A stretch of 64,000 nt of DNA. Source: Pseudomonas parafulva NBRC 16636 = DSM 17004. GTDB taxonomy: Bacteria; Pseudomonadota; Gammaproteobacteria; Pseudomonadales; Pseudomonadaceae. The DNA lies in NCBI RefSeq assembly GCF_000730645.1, contig NZ_BBIU01000023.1:27741-91740 (forward strand). Reading direction: 5' to 3'. Shown here piece after piece: positions 26,748 through 35,581 of this stretch. A program made the position numbers and the translations under genes. Numbering within the stretch: position 1 is the stretch's first letter; every line of letters starts with the position of its first letter. The notes under the pieces are model-generated. The model was not told the origin of the DNA, did not search any database, and saw only the letters and a program-made list of their open reading frames with translations.

Positions 26748-27184
26748 TGGCCGAGCAGCCTGCCGAACCCCGCCTGCTGCTTGGTTTCGACTACGGCAGC
26801 AAGCAGATTGGCGTTGCAGTGGGCCAGGTCGTTACCGGCCAGGCCCGCGAACTGTGCACCCTGAAAGCGCAGAATGGTGTGCCGGACTGGGCGCAGGTAG
26901 AACGCCTGATCGCTGAGTGGAAACCTGATGCCATCGTCGTCGGCCTGCCCCTGAACATGGACGGCACCCCCAGCGAAATGAGCGCCCGCGCCGAAAAATT
27001 CGCCCGCCGCCTCAATGGCCGTTTCAACCTGCCCGTGCATACCCACGACGAGCGCCTGACCACCTTCGAGGCCAAAGGTGAACGCATGGCCCGGGGCGGC
27101 CAGCGCGGCAGCTACCGCGACAACCCGGTCGATGCCATTGCCGCTGCGCTGCTGCTGCAGGGCTGGCTGGAGGCCAATACCTGA
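26747..27184 (+). CDS. ruvX: Holliday-junction-resolvase-like protein YqgF/RuvX
   Basis: A 145-residue RNase H-fold protein. [16 protein letters not shown] supplies the first catalytic Asp, [17 protein letters not shown] the central strand with its Glu, and [12 protein letters not shown] plus [14 protein letters not shown] the final acidic residues. The family acts as a pre-16S rRNA 5'-end nuclease in E. coli and is also annotated as a Holliday junction resolvase. It starts at ATG 26747, overlapping the yqgE stop, with pyrR 50 bases downstream. Confidence 0.95.
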   Translation: MAEQPAEPRLLLGFDYGSKQIGVAVGQVVTGQARELCTLKAQNGVPDWAQVERLIAEWKPDAIVVGLPLNMDGTPSEMSARAEKFARRLNGRFNLPVHTHDERLTTFEAKGERMARGGQRGSYRDNPVDAIAAALLLQGWLEANT

Positions 27185-27234
27185 TCACTTCTGCTGCCGG
27201 CCACCCACCGGCGCACCCTTGCGAGGAGCCTGTT

Positions 27235-27753
27235 ATGAGCCTACCCGATCCCGCCGCGCTGATTCGGCAGATGGCGGTCGACCTGCGTGCCCATCTGGCA
27301 CGCCGCGGCATCACCGAGCCGCGCTATATCGGTATCCGTACGGGCGGCGTCTGGGTTGCCCAAGCCCTGCAGGAAGCCATGGGCGACGCCAGCCCCATGG
27401 GTGCCCTGGACGTTTCGTTCTACCGCGATGATTTCAGCCAGAACGGCCTGCACCCGCAGGTGCGCCCCTCCGAGCTGCCGTTCGAGGTCGAGGGCCAGCA
27501 CCTGGTGCTGGTGGATGACGTGCTGATGAGCGGCCGTACCATCCGCGCCGCCCTGAACGAACTGTTCGACTACGGCCGCCCGGCCAGCGTTACCCTGGTC
27601 TGCCTGCTGGACCTGGATGCCGGCGAGTTGCCCATTCGCCCTAATGTGCTGGGTGCCACCCTGTCACTGGCGGCCCATGAACGGGTAAAATTGTCCGGAC
27701 CCGCACCGCTCGCCCTCGAGCGCCAGGACCTCGCCCCCGCTTCCGCCCTTTAA
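27235..27753 (+). CDS. pyrR: Bifunctional pyrimidine operon regulator/uracil phosphoribosyltransferase PyrR
   Basis: A 172-residue type I phosphoribosyltransferase. The PRPP loop [18 protein letters not shown] and the flexible loop DVSFYRDDF are clear. In Gram-positives PyrR binds mRNA; in Pseudomonas it is reported to regulate pyr genes. GCGAGGAGCC precedes ATG 27235. It is followed after 12 bases by pyrB, an arrangement conserved in Pseudomonas. No obvious RNA anti-antiterminator hairpin was recognised in the short upstream gap. Confidence 0.95.
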   Translation: MSLPDPAALIRQMAVDLRAHLARRGITEPRYIGIRTGGVWVAQALQEAMGDASPMGALDVSFYRDDFSQNGLHPQVRPSELPFEVEGQHLVLVDDVLMSGRTIRAALNELFDYGRPASVTLVCLLDLDAGELPIRPNVLGATLSLAAHERVKLSGPAPLALERQDLAPASAL

Positions 27754-27765
27754 GAGTCCCCCGCG

Positions 27766-28770
27766 ATGACGCCAATCGACGCCAAGCGCCCGCTGCAGCT
27801 CAATGACCAGGGCCAGCTGCGCCACTTTCTCTCGCTCGACGGTTTGCCCCGCGAACTGCTCACCGAAATCCTCGACACCGCCGACTCCTTCCTCGAAGTG
27901 GGCGCCCGGGCGGTGAAAAAAGTCCCGCTGCTGCGCGGCAAGACCGTGTGCAACGTGTTCTTCGAAAACTCCACCCGTACCCGCACCACCTTCGAACTGG
28001 CGGCCCAGCGCCTGTCGGCCGACGTGATCAGCCTGAACGTGTCGACCTCCTCGACCAGCAAGGGCGAAACCCTGTTCGACACCTTGCGCAACCTGGAGGC
28101 CATGGCCGCCGACATGTTCGTGGTGCGCCATTCCGACTCTGGCGCTGCGCACTTCATCGCCGAACACGTGTGCCCGGAAGTTGCCGTGATCAACGGTGGC
28201 GACGGTCGCCATGCGCACCCGACCCAGGGCATGCTCGACATGCTCACCATCCGTCGGCACAAGGGCAGCTTCGAGAACCTGTCGGTGGCCATCGTCGGCG
28301 ACATCCTGCACTCACGCGTGGCCCGCTCCGACATGCTGGCGCTGAAGGCGCTGGGTTGCCCGGACATCCGCGTGATCGGCCCGAAAACCCTGATCCCCAT
28401 CGGCATCGAGCAGTACGGCGTCAAGGTTTATACCGACCTCGCCGAAGGCCTGAAGGATGTGGACGTGGTGATCATGCTGCGCCTGCAGCGTGAGCGCATG
28501 GCCGGCGGCCTGCTGCCCAGCGAAGGCGAGTTCTACCGCCTGTTCGGCCTGACCACCGCACGGCTGGCCAGCGCCAAACCCGACGCCATCGTCATGCACC
28601 CCGGGCCGATCAACCGTGGCGTGGAGATCGAGTCGGCAGTGGCCGACGGCAAGCATTCGGTGATTCTCAACCAGGTTACCTACGGCATCGCCGTGCGCAT
28701 GGCCGTGCTGTCCATGGCAATGAGCGGGCAAAACGCCCAACGTCAATACGACCAGGAGAACGCCCAGTGA
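27766..28770 (+). CDS. pyrB: Aspartate carbamoyltransferase catalytic subunit
   Basis: A 334-residue enzyme condensing carbamoyl phosphate and aspartate, the first committed step of pyrimidine synthesis. The carbamoyl-phosphate motif appears as [14 protein letters not shown], the second site as [14 protein letters not shown], and the C-terminal loop as [13 protein letters not shown]. An N-terminal extension of about 20 residues is typical of pseudomonad class A ATCases, which bind effector nucleotides and need PyrC' for assembly. The stop overlaps the pyrC' GTG start (GTGA). Confidence 0.97.
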   Translation: MTPIDAKRPLQLNDQGQLRHFLSLDGLPRELLTEILDTADSFLEVGARAVKKVPLLRGKTVCNVFFENSTRTRTTFELAAQRLSADVISLNVSTSSTSKGETLFDTLRNLEAMAADMFVVRHSDSGAAHFIAEHVCPEVAVINGGDGRHAHPTQGMLDMLTIRRHKGSFENLSVAIVGDILHSRVARSDMLALKALGCPDIRVIGPKTLIPIGIEQYGVKVYTDLAEGLKDVDVVIMLRLQRERMAGGLLPSEGEFYRLFGLTTARLASAKPDAIVMHPGPINRGVEIESAVADGKHSVILNQVTYGIAVRMAVLSMAMSGQNAQRQYDQENAQ

Positions 28771-30038
28771 CCCTCAGCATTCTCGGCGCACGGGTTATCG
28801 ACCCTGTCAGTGGCCTGGACCAGGTCACCGACCTGCACCTGGACGGTGGCCGCATCGCCGCCATTGGCACAGCACCGGCCGGCTTCAGCGCCAGCCGCAC
28901 GATCCAGGCCGATGGCCTGGTCGCCGCACCGGGCCTTGTCGACCTGGGCGTGTCTCTGCGCGAGCCGGGCTTTAGCCGCAAGGGCACCATCGCCAGTGAA
29001 ACCCGGGCCGCCGTAGCCGGCGGCGTCACCAGCCTGTGCTGCCCGCCACAAACCAAGCCGGTACTGGATACCTCGGCCGTGACCGAGCTGATCCTGGACC
29101 GTGCCCGGGAAGCGGCCAACAGCAAGGTGTACCCTATCGGCGCCCTGACCAAGGGCCTGGAAGGCGAGCAACTGGCCGAGCTCGTCGCCCTGCGCGACAC
29201 CGGCTGCGTGGCGTTCGGCAACGGCCTGAAGGAAATCCCTAACAACCGCACCCTGGCGCGGGCGCTGGAATATGCTGCCACGTTCGACCTGACCGTGGTG
29301 TTCCACTCCCAGGACCGCGACCTGGCCCAGGGCGGGCTGGCCCACGAAGGCGCCATGGCCAGTTTCCTTGGCTTGCCGGGCATCCCGGAAACCGCCGAAA
29401 CCGTGGCCCTGGCGCGCAACCTGCTGCTGGTGGAGCAGACCGGTGTGCGTGCCCACTTCACCCAGATCACCAGCGCCCGTGGCGCACGCCTGATCGCCCA
29501 GGCTCAAGGCCTGGGGTTGCCGGTGACCGCCGATGTGGCGCTTTACCAGCTGATCCTCACCGACGAATCGCTGCGTGAGTTTTCCAGCCTCTACCACGTG
29601 CAGCCACCGCTGCGCACCGCTGCCGACCGCGATGGCCTGCGCGAGGCGGTAAAGGCCGGGGTGATCCAGGCGATTTCCAGCCATCACCAGCCCCATGAGC
29701 GCGATGCCAAGCTGGCGCCGTTCGGTGCCACAGAGCCCGGCATCAGCAGCGTAGAGCTGTTGCTGCCGCTGGCCATGACCCTGGTGCAGGACGGCCTGCT
29801 CGACCTGCCGACCCTGCTGGCGCGCCTGAGCAGCGGCCCGGCGGCGGCCATGCGCCTGCCGGCCGGGCAGTTGCAGGTTGGGGCTGCAGCCGACCTGGTG
29901 CTGTTCGACCCGCAAGCCTCCACCTTGGCAGGTGAGCAGTGGTACTCCCGTGGCCAGAACTGCCCGTTCATCGGCCACTGCCTGCCAGGCGCGGTGCGTT
30001 ACACGTTGGTCGACGGCCATATCTGCCACGAAGCCTGA
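28767..30038 (+). CDS. pyrC': Dihydroorotase-like, catalytically dead ATCase partner PyrC'
   Basis: A 423-residue member of the amidohydrolase/dihydroorotase family. In active enzymes the first metal-binding motif reads DxHxHLREPG; here it is [10 protein letters not shown], so both histidine ligands are lost, and the later metal-site region is also degenerate. Such PyrC' (PyrX) proteins are inactive and act as structural partners of PyrB in the pseudomonad dodecameric ATCase. The start is GTG 28767, overlapping the pyrB stop, which suits stoichiometric production. A functional PyrC must be encoded elsewhere. Confidence 0.95.
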   Translation: MTLSILGARVIDPVSGLDQVTDLHLDGGRIAAIGTAPAGFSASRTIQADGLVAAPGLVDLGVSLREPGFSRKGTIASETRAAVAGGVTSLCCPPQTKPVLDTSAVTELILDRAREAANSKVYPIGALTKGLEGEQLAELVALRDTGCVAFGNGLKEIPNNRTLARALEYAATFDLTVVFHSQDRDLAQGGLAHEGAMASFLGLPGIPETAETVALARNLLLVEQTGVRAHFTQITSARGARLIAQAQGLGLPVTADVALYQLILTDESLREFSSLYHVQPPLRTAADRDGLREAVKAGVIQAISSHHQPHERDAKLAPFGATEPGISSVELLLPLAMTLVQDGLLDLPTLLARLSSGPAAAMRLPAGQLQVGAAADLVLFDPQASTLAGEQWYSRGQNCPFIGHCLPGAVRYTLVDGHICHEA

Positions 30039-30042
30039 CCAG

Positions 30043-30137
30043 CAGCCGCAAGCTGCAAGCTGCAAGCTGCAAGAAAAAGCCGGCACGGCGCCGAACCGCT
30101 TTTTCTTGCCGCTTGCCGCTTAAAGCTTGAAGCTCAG
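30043..30137. repeat. AAGCTTGCAAGC-type repeat cluster D with terminator after pyrC'
   Basis: Three tandem AAGCTGC copies on the left (GCAAGCTGCAAGCTGCAAG) face GCCGCTTGCCGCTT on the right; the core AAGAAAAAGC (30071-30080) pairs perfectly with GCTTTTTCTT (30098-30107), giving an A-tract/T-tract intrinsic terminator on both strands. The right edge runs into the -35 element of the hslV heat-shock promoter. Confidence 0.75.
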
Positions 30138-30154
30138 CCAACCCACCCCCATAT
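30126..30154 (+). promoter_or_regulatory. Sigma-32 heat-shock promoter of hslVU
   Basis: CTTGAAG (30126-30132), 14-base spacer, CCCCATAT (30147-30154), closely matching the RpoH consensus CTTGAAA-N13/14-CCCCATNT. It lies 46 bases before the hslV start, the expected place for this chaperone-protease operon. Confidence 0.85.
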
Positions 30155-30199
30155 GAGTCTGCATCAGGCACTTTCGCCCCGCTGCGTGGAGACTCTCCC

Positions 30200-30730
30200 T
30201 TGACCACCATCGTTTCTGTTCGCCGTAATGGCAAAGTCGTCATGGGCGGCGACGGCCAGGTATCGCTCGGCAATACCGTGATGAAAGGCAACGCCAAGAA
30301 GGTGCGCCGCCTGTACCACGGCCAGGTCATCGCAGGTTTCGCCGGTGCCACCGCCGATGCCTTCACCCTGTTCGAGCGTTTCGAAGGCCAGCTGGAAAAA
30401 CACCAGGGCCACCTGATACGCGCCGCCGTCGAGCTGGCCAAGGAATGGCGTACCGACCGCTCGTTGAGCCGCCTGGAAGCCATGCTGGCTGTGGCCAACA
30501 AGGACGCCTCGCTGATCATCACCGGCAACGGTGACGTGGTCGAGCCCGAGGATGGCCTGATCGCCATGGGTTCCGGCGGTGCCTACGCCCAGGCTGCAGC
30601 CCGCGCCCTGCTGAACAAGACCGACCTCTCGGCCCGTGAAATCGCCGAGACCGCCTTGAATATCGCCGGTGACATCTGCGTGTTCACCAACCACAACCTG
30701 ACCATCGAGGAGCAGGACCTGGCCGAGTGA
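30200..30730 (+). CDS. hslV: ATP-dependent protease peptidase subunit HslV
   Basis: A 176-residue proteasome-like peptidase. After removal of the initiator, the N-terminal Thr of [19 protein letters not shown] is the catalytic nucleophile, so the start is fixed at the rare TTG codon at 30200; GGAGA lies seven bases upstream. Conserved [14 protein letters not shown] and the GDICVFTN segment complete the family pattern. HslV forms a double hexamer with HslU and degrades unfolded or regulatory proteins. Two-gene operon under a heat-shock promoter. Confidence 0.98.
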   Translation: MTTIVSVRRNGKVVMGGDGQVSLGNTVMKGNAKKVRRLYHGQVIAGFAGATADAFTLFERFEGQLEKHQGHLIRAAVELAKEWRTDRSLSRLEAMLAVANKDASLIITGNGDVVEPEDGLIAMGSGGAYAQAAARALLNKTDLSAREIAETALNIAGDICVFTNHNLTIEEQDLAE

Positions 30731-30806
30731 TCAGCTGTTCTGGCGCCCTGCCCCGGTGGCAGGGCTTTTCCACGCTGATCCCACTCGCCCGAGGACCGTA
30801 CCCATC

Positions 30807-32150
30807 ATGTCCATGACCCCCCGCGAAATCGTCCACGAACTCAACCGCCACATCATCGGCCAGGACGACGCCAAGCGCGCCGTGGCCATTGCCCTGCGCA
30901 ACCGCTGGCGGCGCATGCAACTGCCTGCCGAGCTGCGCGCCGAGGTAACGCCCAAGAACATCCTGATGATTGGCCCAACCGGTGTCGGCAAAACCGAAAT
31001 CGCCCGTCGCCTGGCCAAGCTGGCCAATGCGCCGTTCATCAAGGTCGAAGCCACCAAGTTCACCGAAGTGGGCTACGTTGGCCGCGACGTGGAGTCCATC
31101 ATCCGTGACCTGGCCGATGCCGCGCTGAAAATGCTGCGCGAGCAGGAGATCATTCGCGTACGCCACCGTGCCGAAGACGCCGCCGAAGACCGCATTCTCG
31201 ATGTCTTGCTGCCGCAGGCACGCCCTGGCAGCTTCAGCGAGGAAGCCGCACAGACCAGCAACGATTCCAACACCCGCCAGCTGTTCCGCAAGCGCCTGCG
31301 CGAAGGCCAGCTGGACGACAAGGAAATCGAGATCGAAGTGGCTGACGCCGTCGGTGTCGAAATTGCTGCACCACCCGGCATGGAAGAAATGACCAATCAG
31401 CTGCAGAGCCTGTTTGCCAATATGGGCAAAGGCAAGCGCAAGACCCGCAAGCTGAAGGTGAAAGAGGCGCTGAAAATGGTCCGCGACGAAGAAGCGGGCC
31501 GCCTGGTCAACGAAGAAGAGCTCAAGGCCAAGGCCCTGGAAGCTGTCGAACAGCACGGCATCGTGTTCATCGACGAAATCGACAAAGTGGCCAAGCGTGG
31601 CAACGTAGGCGGTGCTGATGTATCCCGCGAGGGCGTGCAGCGCGACCTGCTGCCGCTGATCGAAGGCTGCACGGTCAATACCAAGCTGGGCATGGTCAAG
31701 ACTGACCATATCCTGTTCATCGCCTCGGGCGCGTTCCACCTGAGCAAGCCGAGCGACCTGGTGCCGGAGCTGCAAGGCCGCCTGCCGATCCGTGTGGAGC
31801 TCAAGGCGCTGACCCCGGAAGACTTCGAACGCATCCTGCGCGAACCACACGCCTCGCTGACCGAGCAGTACCAGGCGCTGCTCAAGACCGAGGGGCTGAA
31901 CATCGAGTTCGTGGCCGACGGCATCAAGCGCCTGGCCGAGATCGCCTACCAGGTCAATGAAAAGACCGAAAACATCGGTGCCCGCCGCCTGCATACCCTG
32001 CTCGAGCGCCTGCTGGAGGAAGTTTCGTTCAGCGCAGGCGACCTGGCCAGCACCCATGACGAAGCGCCGATCCTGATCGATGCCGCCTACGTGAACGGCC
32101 ACCTGGGCGAACTGGCCCAAAACGAAGACCTCTCCCGCTACATCCTCTAA
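30807..32150 (+). CDS. hslU: ATP-dependent protease ATPase subunit HslU
   Basis: A 447-residue AAA+ unfoldase partner of HslV. The start [19 protein letters not shown] is characteristic; ATG 30807 is preceded by GAGGA. Walker [14 protein letters not shown], the pore motif within [12 protein letters not shown], the intermediate I-domain (~110-240), Walker [11 protein letters not shown], and the C-terminal [13 protein letters not shown] with the final SRYIL tail that docks into HslV are all present. Cotranscribed with hslV, 76 bases apart. Confidence 0.98.
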   Translation: MSMTPREIVHELNRHIIGQDDAKRAVAIALRNRWRRMQLPAELRAEVTPKNILMIGPTGVGKTEIARRLAKLANAPFIKVEATKFTEVGYVGRDVESIIRDLADAALKMLREQEIIRVRHRAEDAAEDRILDVLLPQARPGSFSEEAAQTSNDSNTRQLFRKRLREGQLDDKEIEIEVADAVGVEIAAPPGMEEMTNQLQSLFANMGKGKRKTRKLKVKEALKMVRDEEAGRLVNEEELKAKALEAVEQHGIVFIDEIDKVAKRGNVGGADVSREGVQRDLLPLIEGCTVNTKLGMVKTDHILFIASGAFHLSKPSDLVPELQGRLPIRVELKALTPEDFERILREPHASLTEQYQALLKTEGLNIEFVADGIKRLAEIAYQVNEKTENIGARRLHTLLERLLEEVSFSAGDLASTHDEAPILIDAAYVNGHLGELAQNEDLSRYIL

Positions 32151-32284
32151 AGCTGCAAGTGGTTAGCTGCAAGCGACAAGCTGAGATGCGTCGCTTGCAG
32201 CGGCTGTTTTCTTCAGGTCGATAACGGATGGCTTGAATATCACGGCTCGAAGCTTGAAGCTTGAAGCTTGCCACTTGAAGCTCA
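32150..32284. repeat. AAGCTTGCAAGC-type intergenic repeat cluster E
   Basis: Left copies AGCTGCAAG and GCTGCAAGCGACAAGC, right copies AAGCTTGAAGCTTGAAGCTTG and CCACTTGAAGC fill most of the gap between hslU and the DUF971 gene. Confidence 0.65.
32166..32212 (+). terminator. Terminator of hslVU
   Basis: Perfect 12-bp stem GCTGCAAGCGAC (32166-32177) with GTCGCTTGCAGC (32190-32201), then GGCTGTTTTCTT. The stem arms are copies of the AAGCTTGCAAGC-type repeats. Confidence 0.85.
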
Positions 32285-32297
32285 AAAAGAGGATGTT

Positions 32298-32675
32298 ATG
32301 GCTCGCATGCCTACCGCCATCAACCTGCATAAAGCCTCGAAAACCCTCAGCCTTACCTACGGGCCTGACGAGGTGTACCACCTGCCTGCCGAGTTTTTGC
32401 GCGTGCACTCGCCTTCGGCCGAGGTGCAGGGGCATGGCAATCCTATCCTGCAATTTGGCAAGATCAATGTCGGCCTCAGTGGCCTGGAGCCTGCCGGGCA
32501 GTATGCCCTGAAGCTCACCTTCGACGACGGCCACGACAGCGGCCTGTTCACCTGGGAATACCTGGAGCAACTGTGCCTGCGCCAGCAAGCGCTGTGGGCC
32601 GAGTACCTCGACGAACTGCACAGGGCCGGCAAGTCCCGCGACCCCGCCGAGTCCGTGGTCAAGATCATGCTCTAG
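32298..32675 (+). CDS. DUF971 (gamma-butyrobetaine hydroxylase-like N-terminal) domain protein
   Basis: A 125-residue single-domain protein. The core LTYGPDEVYHLPAEFLRVHSPSAEVQGHG and LKLTFDDGHDSGLFTWEYL matches DUF971, related to the N-terminal domain of gamma-butyrobetaine hydroxylase; family members have been linked to Fe-S protein maturation or metal trafficking, but the exact role is not established. AAGAGGA precedes ATG 32298. The position between hslVU and the pha cluster is common in P. putida-type genomes. Confidence 0.9.
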   Translation: MARMPTAINLHKASKTLSLTYGPDEVYHLPAEFLRVHSPSAEVQGHGNPILQFGKINVGLSGLEPAGQYALKLTFDDGHDSGLFTWEYLEQLCLRQQALWAEYLDELHRAGKSRDPAESVVKIML

Positions 32676-32776
32676 GCTGCGCCTCCCAGCCTTTTCTGCG
32701 CACCCTCCCTCCTCGTCTGCTTGACTGTAGTGCAGGCCGCCCTGTGCAGGGCTGTCTTGCGCATTACATGAAACTG

Positions 32777-32867
32777 GGGTAACCAATGTAGGTGGCCATT
32801 TACCTGCACACCCCCTGCCGGCAAGCAGAATGCTTGCAGCACCGCTGATCCTTATCACTGGTTACCC
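32777..32867 (+). promoter_or_regulatory. Inverted repeat in the phaC1 promoter region
   Basis: GGGTAACCAATG (32777-32788) and CACTGGTTACCC (32856-32867) are complementary at 11 of 12 positions with about 67 bases between. They lie in the 268-base gap upstream of phaC1 and could be operator half-sites for a looping regulator or a long stem; no function is proven. A second short inverted repeat, GCAAGCAGAATGCTTGC at 32821-32837, lies between them. No convincing sigma-70 or sigma-54 promoter was identified. Confidence 0.4.
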
Positions 32868-32943
32868 GAGCAGGCGTACCGGGCTCAGGGCTGTGCTTGC
32901 CCTACAGCAGCGGTACTCGTCTCAGGACAACGGAGCGTCGTAG

Positions 32944-34623
32944 ATGAGTAGCAAGAACAATGATGATCTGCAGCGGCAGGCCTCGGAAAACACCCTTGGC
33001 CTGAACCCGGTGATCGGCATCCGGCGCAAGGACCTACTGAGCTCGGCGCGCACTGTGCTGCGCCAGGCCATACGCCAACCGCTGCACAGTGCCAAGCACG
33101 TGGCCCATTTCGGCCTGGAACTGAAAAACGTGCTGCTGGGCAAATCGAGCCTGGCCCCGGAACAGGACGATCGCCGCTTCAACGACCCGGCATGGAGCCA
33201 GAACCCGCTGTACCGCCGCTACCTGCAAACCTACCTGGCCTGGCGCAGCGAGCTGCAAGACTGGATCGCCAGCAGCGACCTGTCGCCCCAAGACATCAGC
33301 CGAGGGCAGTTCGTCATCAACCTGATGACCGAAGCCATGGCCCCTACCAACACCCTGTCCAACCCAGCTGCGCTCAAGCGCTTCTTCGAAACCGGCGGCA
33401 AGAGCCTGCTCGATGGGCTGTCGAACCTTGCCCGCGACGTGGTGCATAACGGCGGCATGCCCAGCCAGGTGAACATGAAGGCCTTCGAGGTGGGCAAGAA
33501 CCTGGGCACCAGCGAAGGCGCCGTGGTGTACCGCAATGATGTACTCGAGCTGATCCAGTACAGCCCCATCACCGAACAGGTGCATGCGCGGCCCTTGCTG
33601 GTGGTGCCTCCCCAAATCAACAAGTTCTATGTGTTCGACCTGAGCCCGGAAAAAAGCCTGGCGCGGTTCTGCCTGCGCTCGCAACAGCAGACCTTCATCA
33701 TCAGCTGGCGCAACCCGACCAAAGCCCAGCGCGAATGGGGCTTGTCCACCTACGTCGATGCGCTCAAGGAAGCCGTCGATGCGGTGCTGGCCATCACCGG
33801 TAGCAAGGACCTGAACATGCTCGGTGCCTGCTCTGGTGGCATTACCTGTACAGCCCTGCTGGGCCATTACGCCGCCCTGGGCGAGCACAAGGTCAACGCC
33901 CTGACGCTGCTGGTGAGCGTGCTCGACACCACCGTCGATACCCAGGTGGCGTTGTTCGTCGACGAGCAGACCCTGGAGGCTGCCAAGCGCCACTCCTACC
34001 AGGCCGGCGTGCTGGAAGGCAGCGACATGGCCAAGGTGTTCGCCTGGATGCGCCCCAACGACCTGATCTGGAATTACTGGGTCAACAACTACCTGCTGGG
34101 CAACGAGCCTCCGGTCTTCGACATCCTGTTCTGGAACAACGACACCACGCGCCTGCCGGCAGGCTTTCATGGTGACCTGATCGAGATGTTCAAGAACAAC
34201 CCGCTGACCCGCCCCGGTGGCCTGGAAGTCTGCGGCACGGCCATCGACCTCAAGCAGGTGCAGTGCGACATCTTCAGCGTGGCTGGCACCGCCGACCACA
34301 TCACCCCCTGGCAGTCGTGCTACCGCTCGGCGCACCTGTTCGGCGGCAAGGTAGCGTTCGTGCTGTCCAACAGCGGGCATATCCAGAGCATTCTCAACCC
34401 GCCGGGCAACCCCAAGGCGCGCTTCATGACCGGGGACGACCGCCCCGGCGACCCGGTGGCCTGGCAAGAGAACGCCATCAAGCATGCCGACTCCTGGTGG
34501 CTGTACTGGCAGGGCTGGCTGGCCGAACGGGCCGGCGAGCTGAAAAAGGCCCCCACCCGCCTGGGCAACCGCACCTACCCAGCCGGCGAGGCCGCCCCCG
34601 GTACCTACGTTCACGAACGCTGA
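32944..34623 (+). CDS. phaC1: Medium-chain-length PHA synthase 1 (class II)
   Basis: A 559-residue polymerase joining (R)-3-hydroxyacyl-CoA (C6-C14) into polyhydroxyalkanoate on cytoplasmic granules. The modified lipase box GACSGG has the nucleophile Cys296; Asp451 (in ADHITPW) and His479 (in NSGHIQS) complete the triad. The length equals that of other class II PhaC1 proteins. The N terminus resembles KT2440 PhaC1 with scattered substitutions. It leads the phaC1-phaZ-phaC2-phaD set and is separated from phaZ by a hairpin. Confidence 0.98.
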   Translation: MSSKNNDDLQRQASENTLGLNPVIGIRRKDLLSSARTVLRQAIRQPLHSAKHVAHFGLELKNVLLGKSSLAPEQDDRRFNDPAWSQNPLYRRYLQTYLAWRSELQDWIASSDLSPQDISRGQFVINLMTEAMAPTNTLSNPAALKRFFETGGKSLLDGLSNLARDVVHNGGMPSQVNMKAFEVGKNLGTSEGAVVYRNDVLELIQYSPITEQVHARPLLVVPPQINKFYVFDLSPEKSLARFCLRSQQQTFIISWRNPTKAQREWGLSTYVDALKEAVDAVLAITGSKDLNMLGACSGGITCTALLGHYAALGEHKVNALTLLVSVLDTTVDTQVALFVDEQTLEAAKRHSYQAGVLEGSDMAKVFAWMRPNDLIWNYWVNNYLLGNEPPVFDILFWNNDTTRLPAGFHGDLIEMFKNNPLTRPGGLEVCGTAIDLKQVQCDIFSVAGTADHITPWQSCYRSAHLFGGKVAFVLSNSGHIQSILNPPGNPKARFMTGDDRPGDPVAWQENAIKHADSWWLYWQGWLAERAGELKKAPTRLGNRTYPAGEAAPGTYVHER

Positions 34624-34631
34624 GCCATTGC

Positions 34632-34657
34632 CCGTGGCGCGCTGCATGGCGCCACGG
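34632..34657 (+). terminator. Intercistronic hairpin between phaC1 and phaZ
   Basis: Perfect 9-bp stem CCGTGGCGC (34632-34640) with GCGCCACGG (34649-34657), loop GCTGCATG. No U-tract, so it may cause partial termination or protect the phaC1 mRNA 3' end rather than fully stop transcription. Confidence 0.6.
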
Positions 34658-34684
34658 TGTCTCCTTCACCCAAGAGCCACGCGC

Positions 34685-35536
34685 ATGCCGCAACCCTATA
34701 TTTTCAGAACGGTCGAGCTGGACAACCAGTCCATCCGTACCGCCGTTCGCCCGGGCAAACCCCACCTCACACCCCTGCTGATCTTCAACGGGATTGGCGC
34801 CAACCTGGAACTGGTCTTCCCGTTCATCGAAGCGCTGGACCCGGACCTGGAAGTGATCGCCTTCGACGTCCCCGGTGTCGGGGGCTCATCGACACCGCGC
34901 CATCCCTACCGCTTCCCGGGGTTGGCCAAGCTCACCGCACGCATGCTCGACTACCTCGATTACGGCCAGGTCAACGTCATCGGCGTGTCCTGGGGCGGCG
35001 CGCTGGCCCAGCAGTTCGCCCACGACTACCCCGAGCGCTGCAAGAAGCTGGTGCTTGCCGCCACCGCAGCCGGCGCGTTCATGGTGCCGGGCAAACCCAA
35101 GGTGCTGTGGATGATGGCCAGCCCCCGCCGCTACGTCCAGCCGTCTCACGTGCTGCGTATCGCCCCGCTGATCTACGGCGGCGGGTTCCGCCGTGACCCG
35201 GATCTGGCCCTGCATCACGCCGCCAAGGTACGCTCCGGCGGCAAGACCGGCTATTACTGGCAACTGTTCGCCGGGCTTGGCTGGACCAGCATCCACTGGC
35301 TGCACAAGATCCGCCAGCCCACCCTGGTGCTGGCCGGCGACGACGACCCGCTGATCCCCCTGATCAATATGCGCCTGCTGGCCTGGCGTATTCCCAATGC
35401 CCAGCTACACATTATCGACGACGGCCACCTGTTCCTGATTACCCGGGCCGAAGCAGTGGCCCCGCTCATCACGAAGTTCCTGGAGCAGGAGCGTCAGCGC
35501 GCCGTGATGCACCCTCGCCCCGCCTCGGGCGGTTGA
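34685..35536 (+). CDS. phaZ: PHA depolymerase (intracellular, mcl-PHA)
   Basis: A 283-residue alpha/beta-hydrolase that mobilises stored mcl-PHA to 3-hydroxy acids. The lipase box GVSWGG contains Ser102; DDDPLIPL carries the Asp and IDDGHLFLITR the His of the triad. The N terminus MPQPYIFRTVELD is diagnostic, so ATG 34685 was chosen over upstream in-frame codons. It is placed between the two synthase genes, the classic pseudomonad arrangement that allows simultaneous synthesis and degradation. Confidence 0.97.
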   Translation: MPQPYIFRTVELDNQSIRTAVRPGKPHLTPLLIFNGIGANLELVFPFIEALDPDLEVIAFDVPGVGGSSTPRHPYRFPGLAKLTARMLDYLDYGQVNVIGVSWGGALAQQFAHDYPERCKKLVLAATAAGAFMVPGKPKVLWMMASPRRYVQPSHVLRIAPLIYGGGFRRDPDLALHHAAKVRSGGKTGYYWQLFAGLGWTSIHWLHKIRQPTLVLAGDDDPLIPLINMRLLAWRIPNAQLHIIDDGHLFLITRAEAVAPLITKFLEQERQRAVMHPRPASGG

Positions 35537-35581
35537 TCGCCACACGCTTAGCCGCAAATGGAGTGCACAAGGAGTGTTGCC

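Noticed and set aside
30043..30137. Possible CRISPR-like or satellite array (repeated AAGCTGC).
   Set aside because: Repeats are 7-10 bases without regular spacers; they fold into terminator stems.
30684..32120. 478-residue minus-strand frame opposite hslU.
   Set aside because: Antisense shadow; hslU is certain from its AAA+ motifs.
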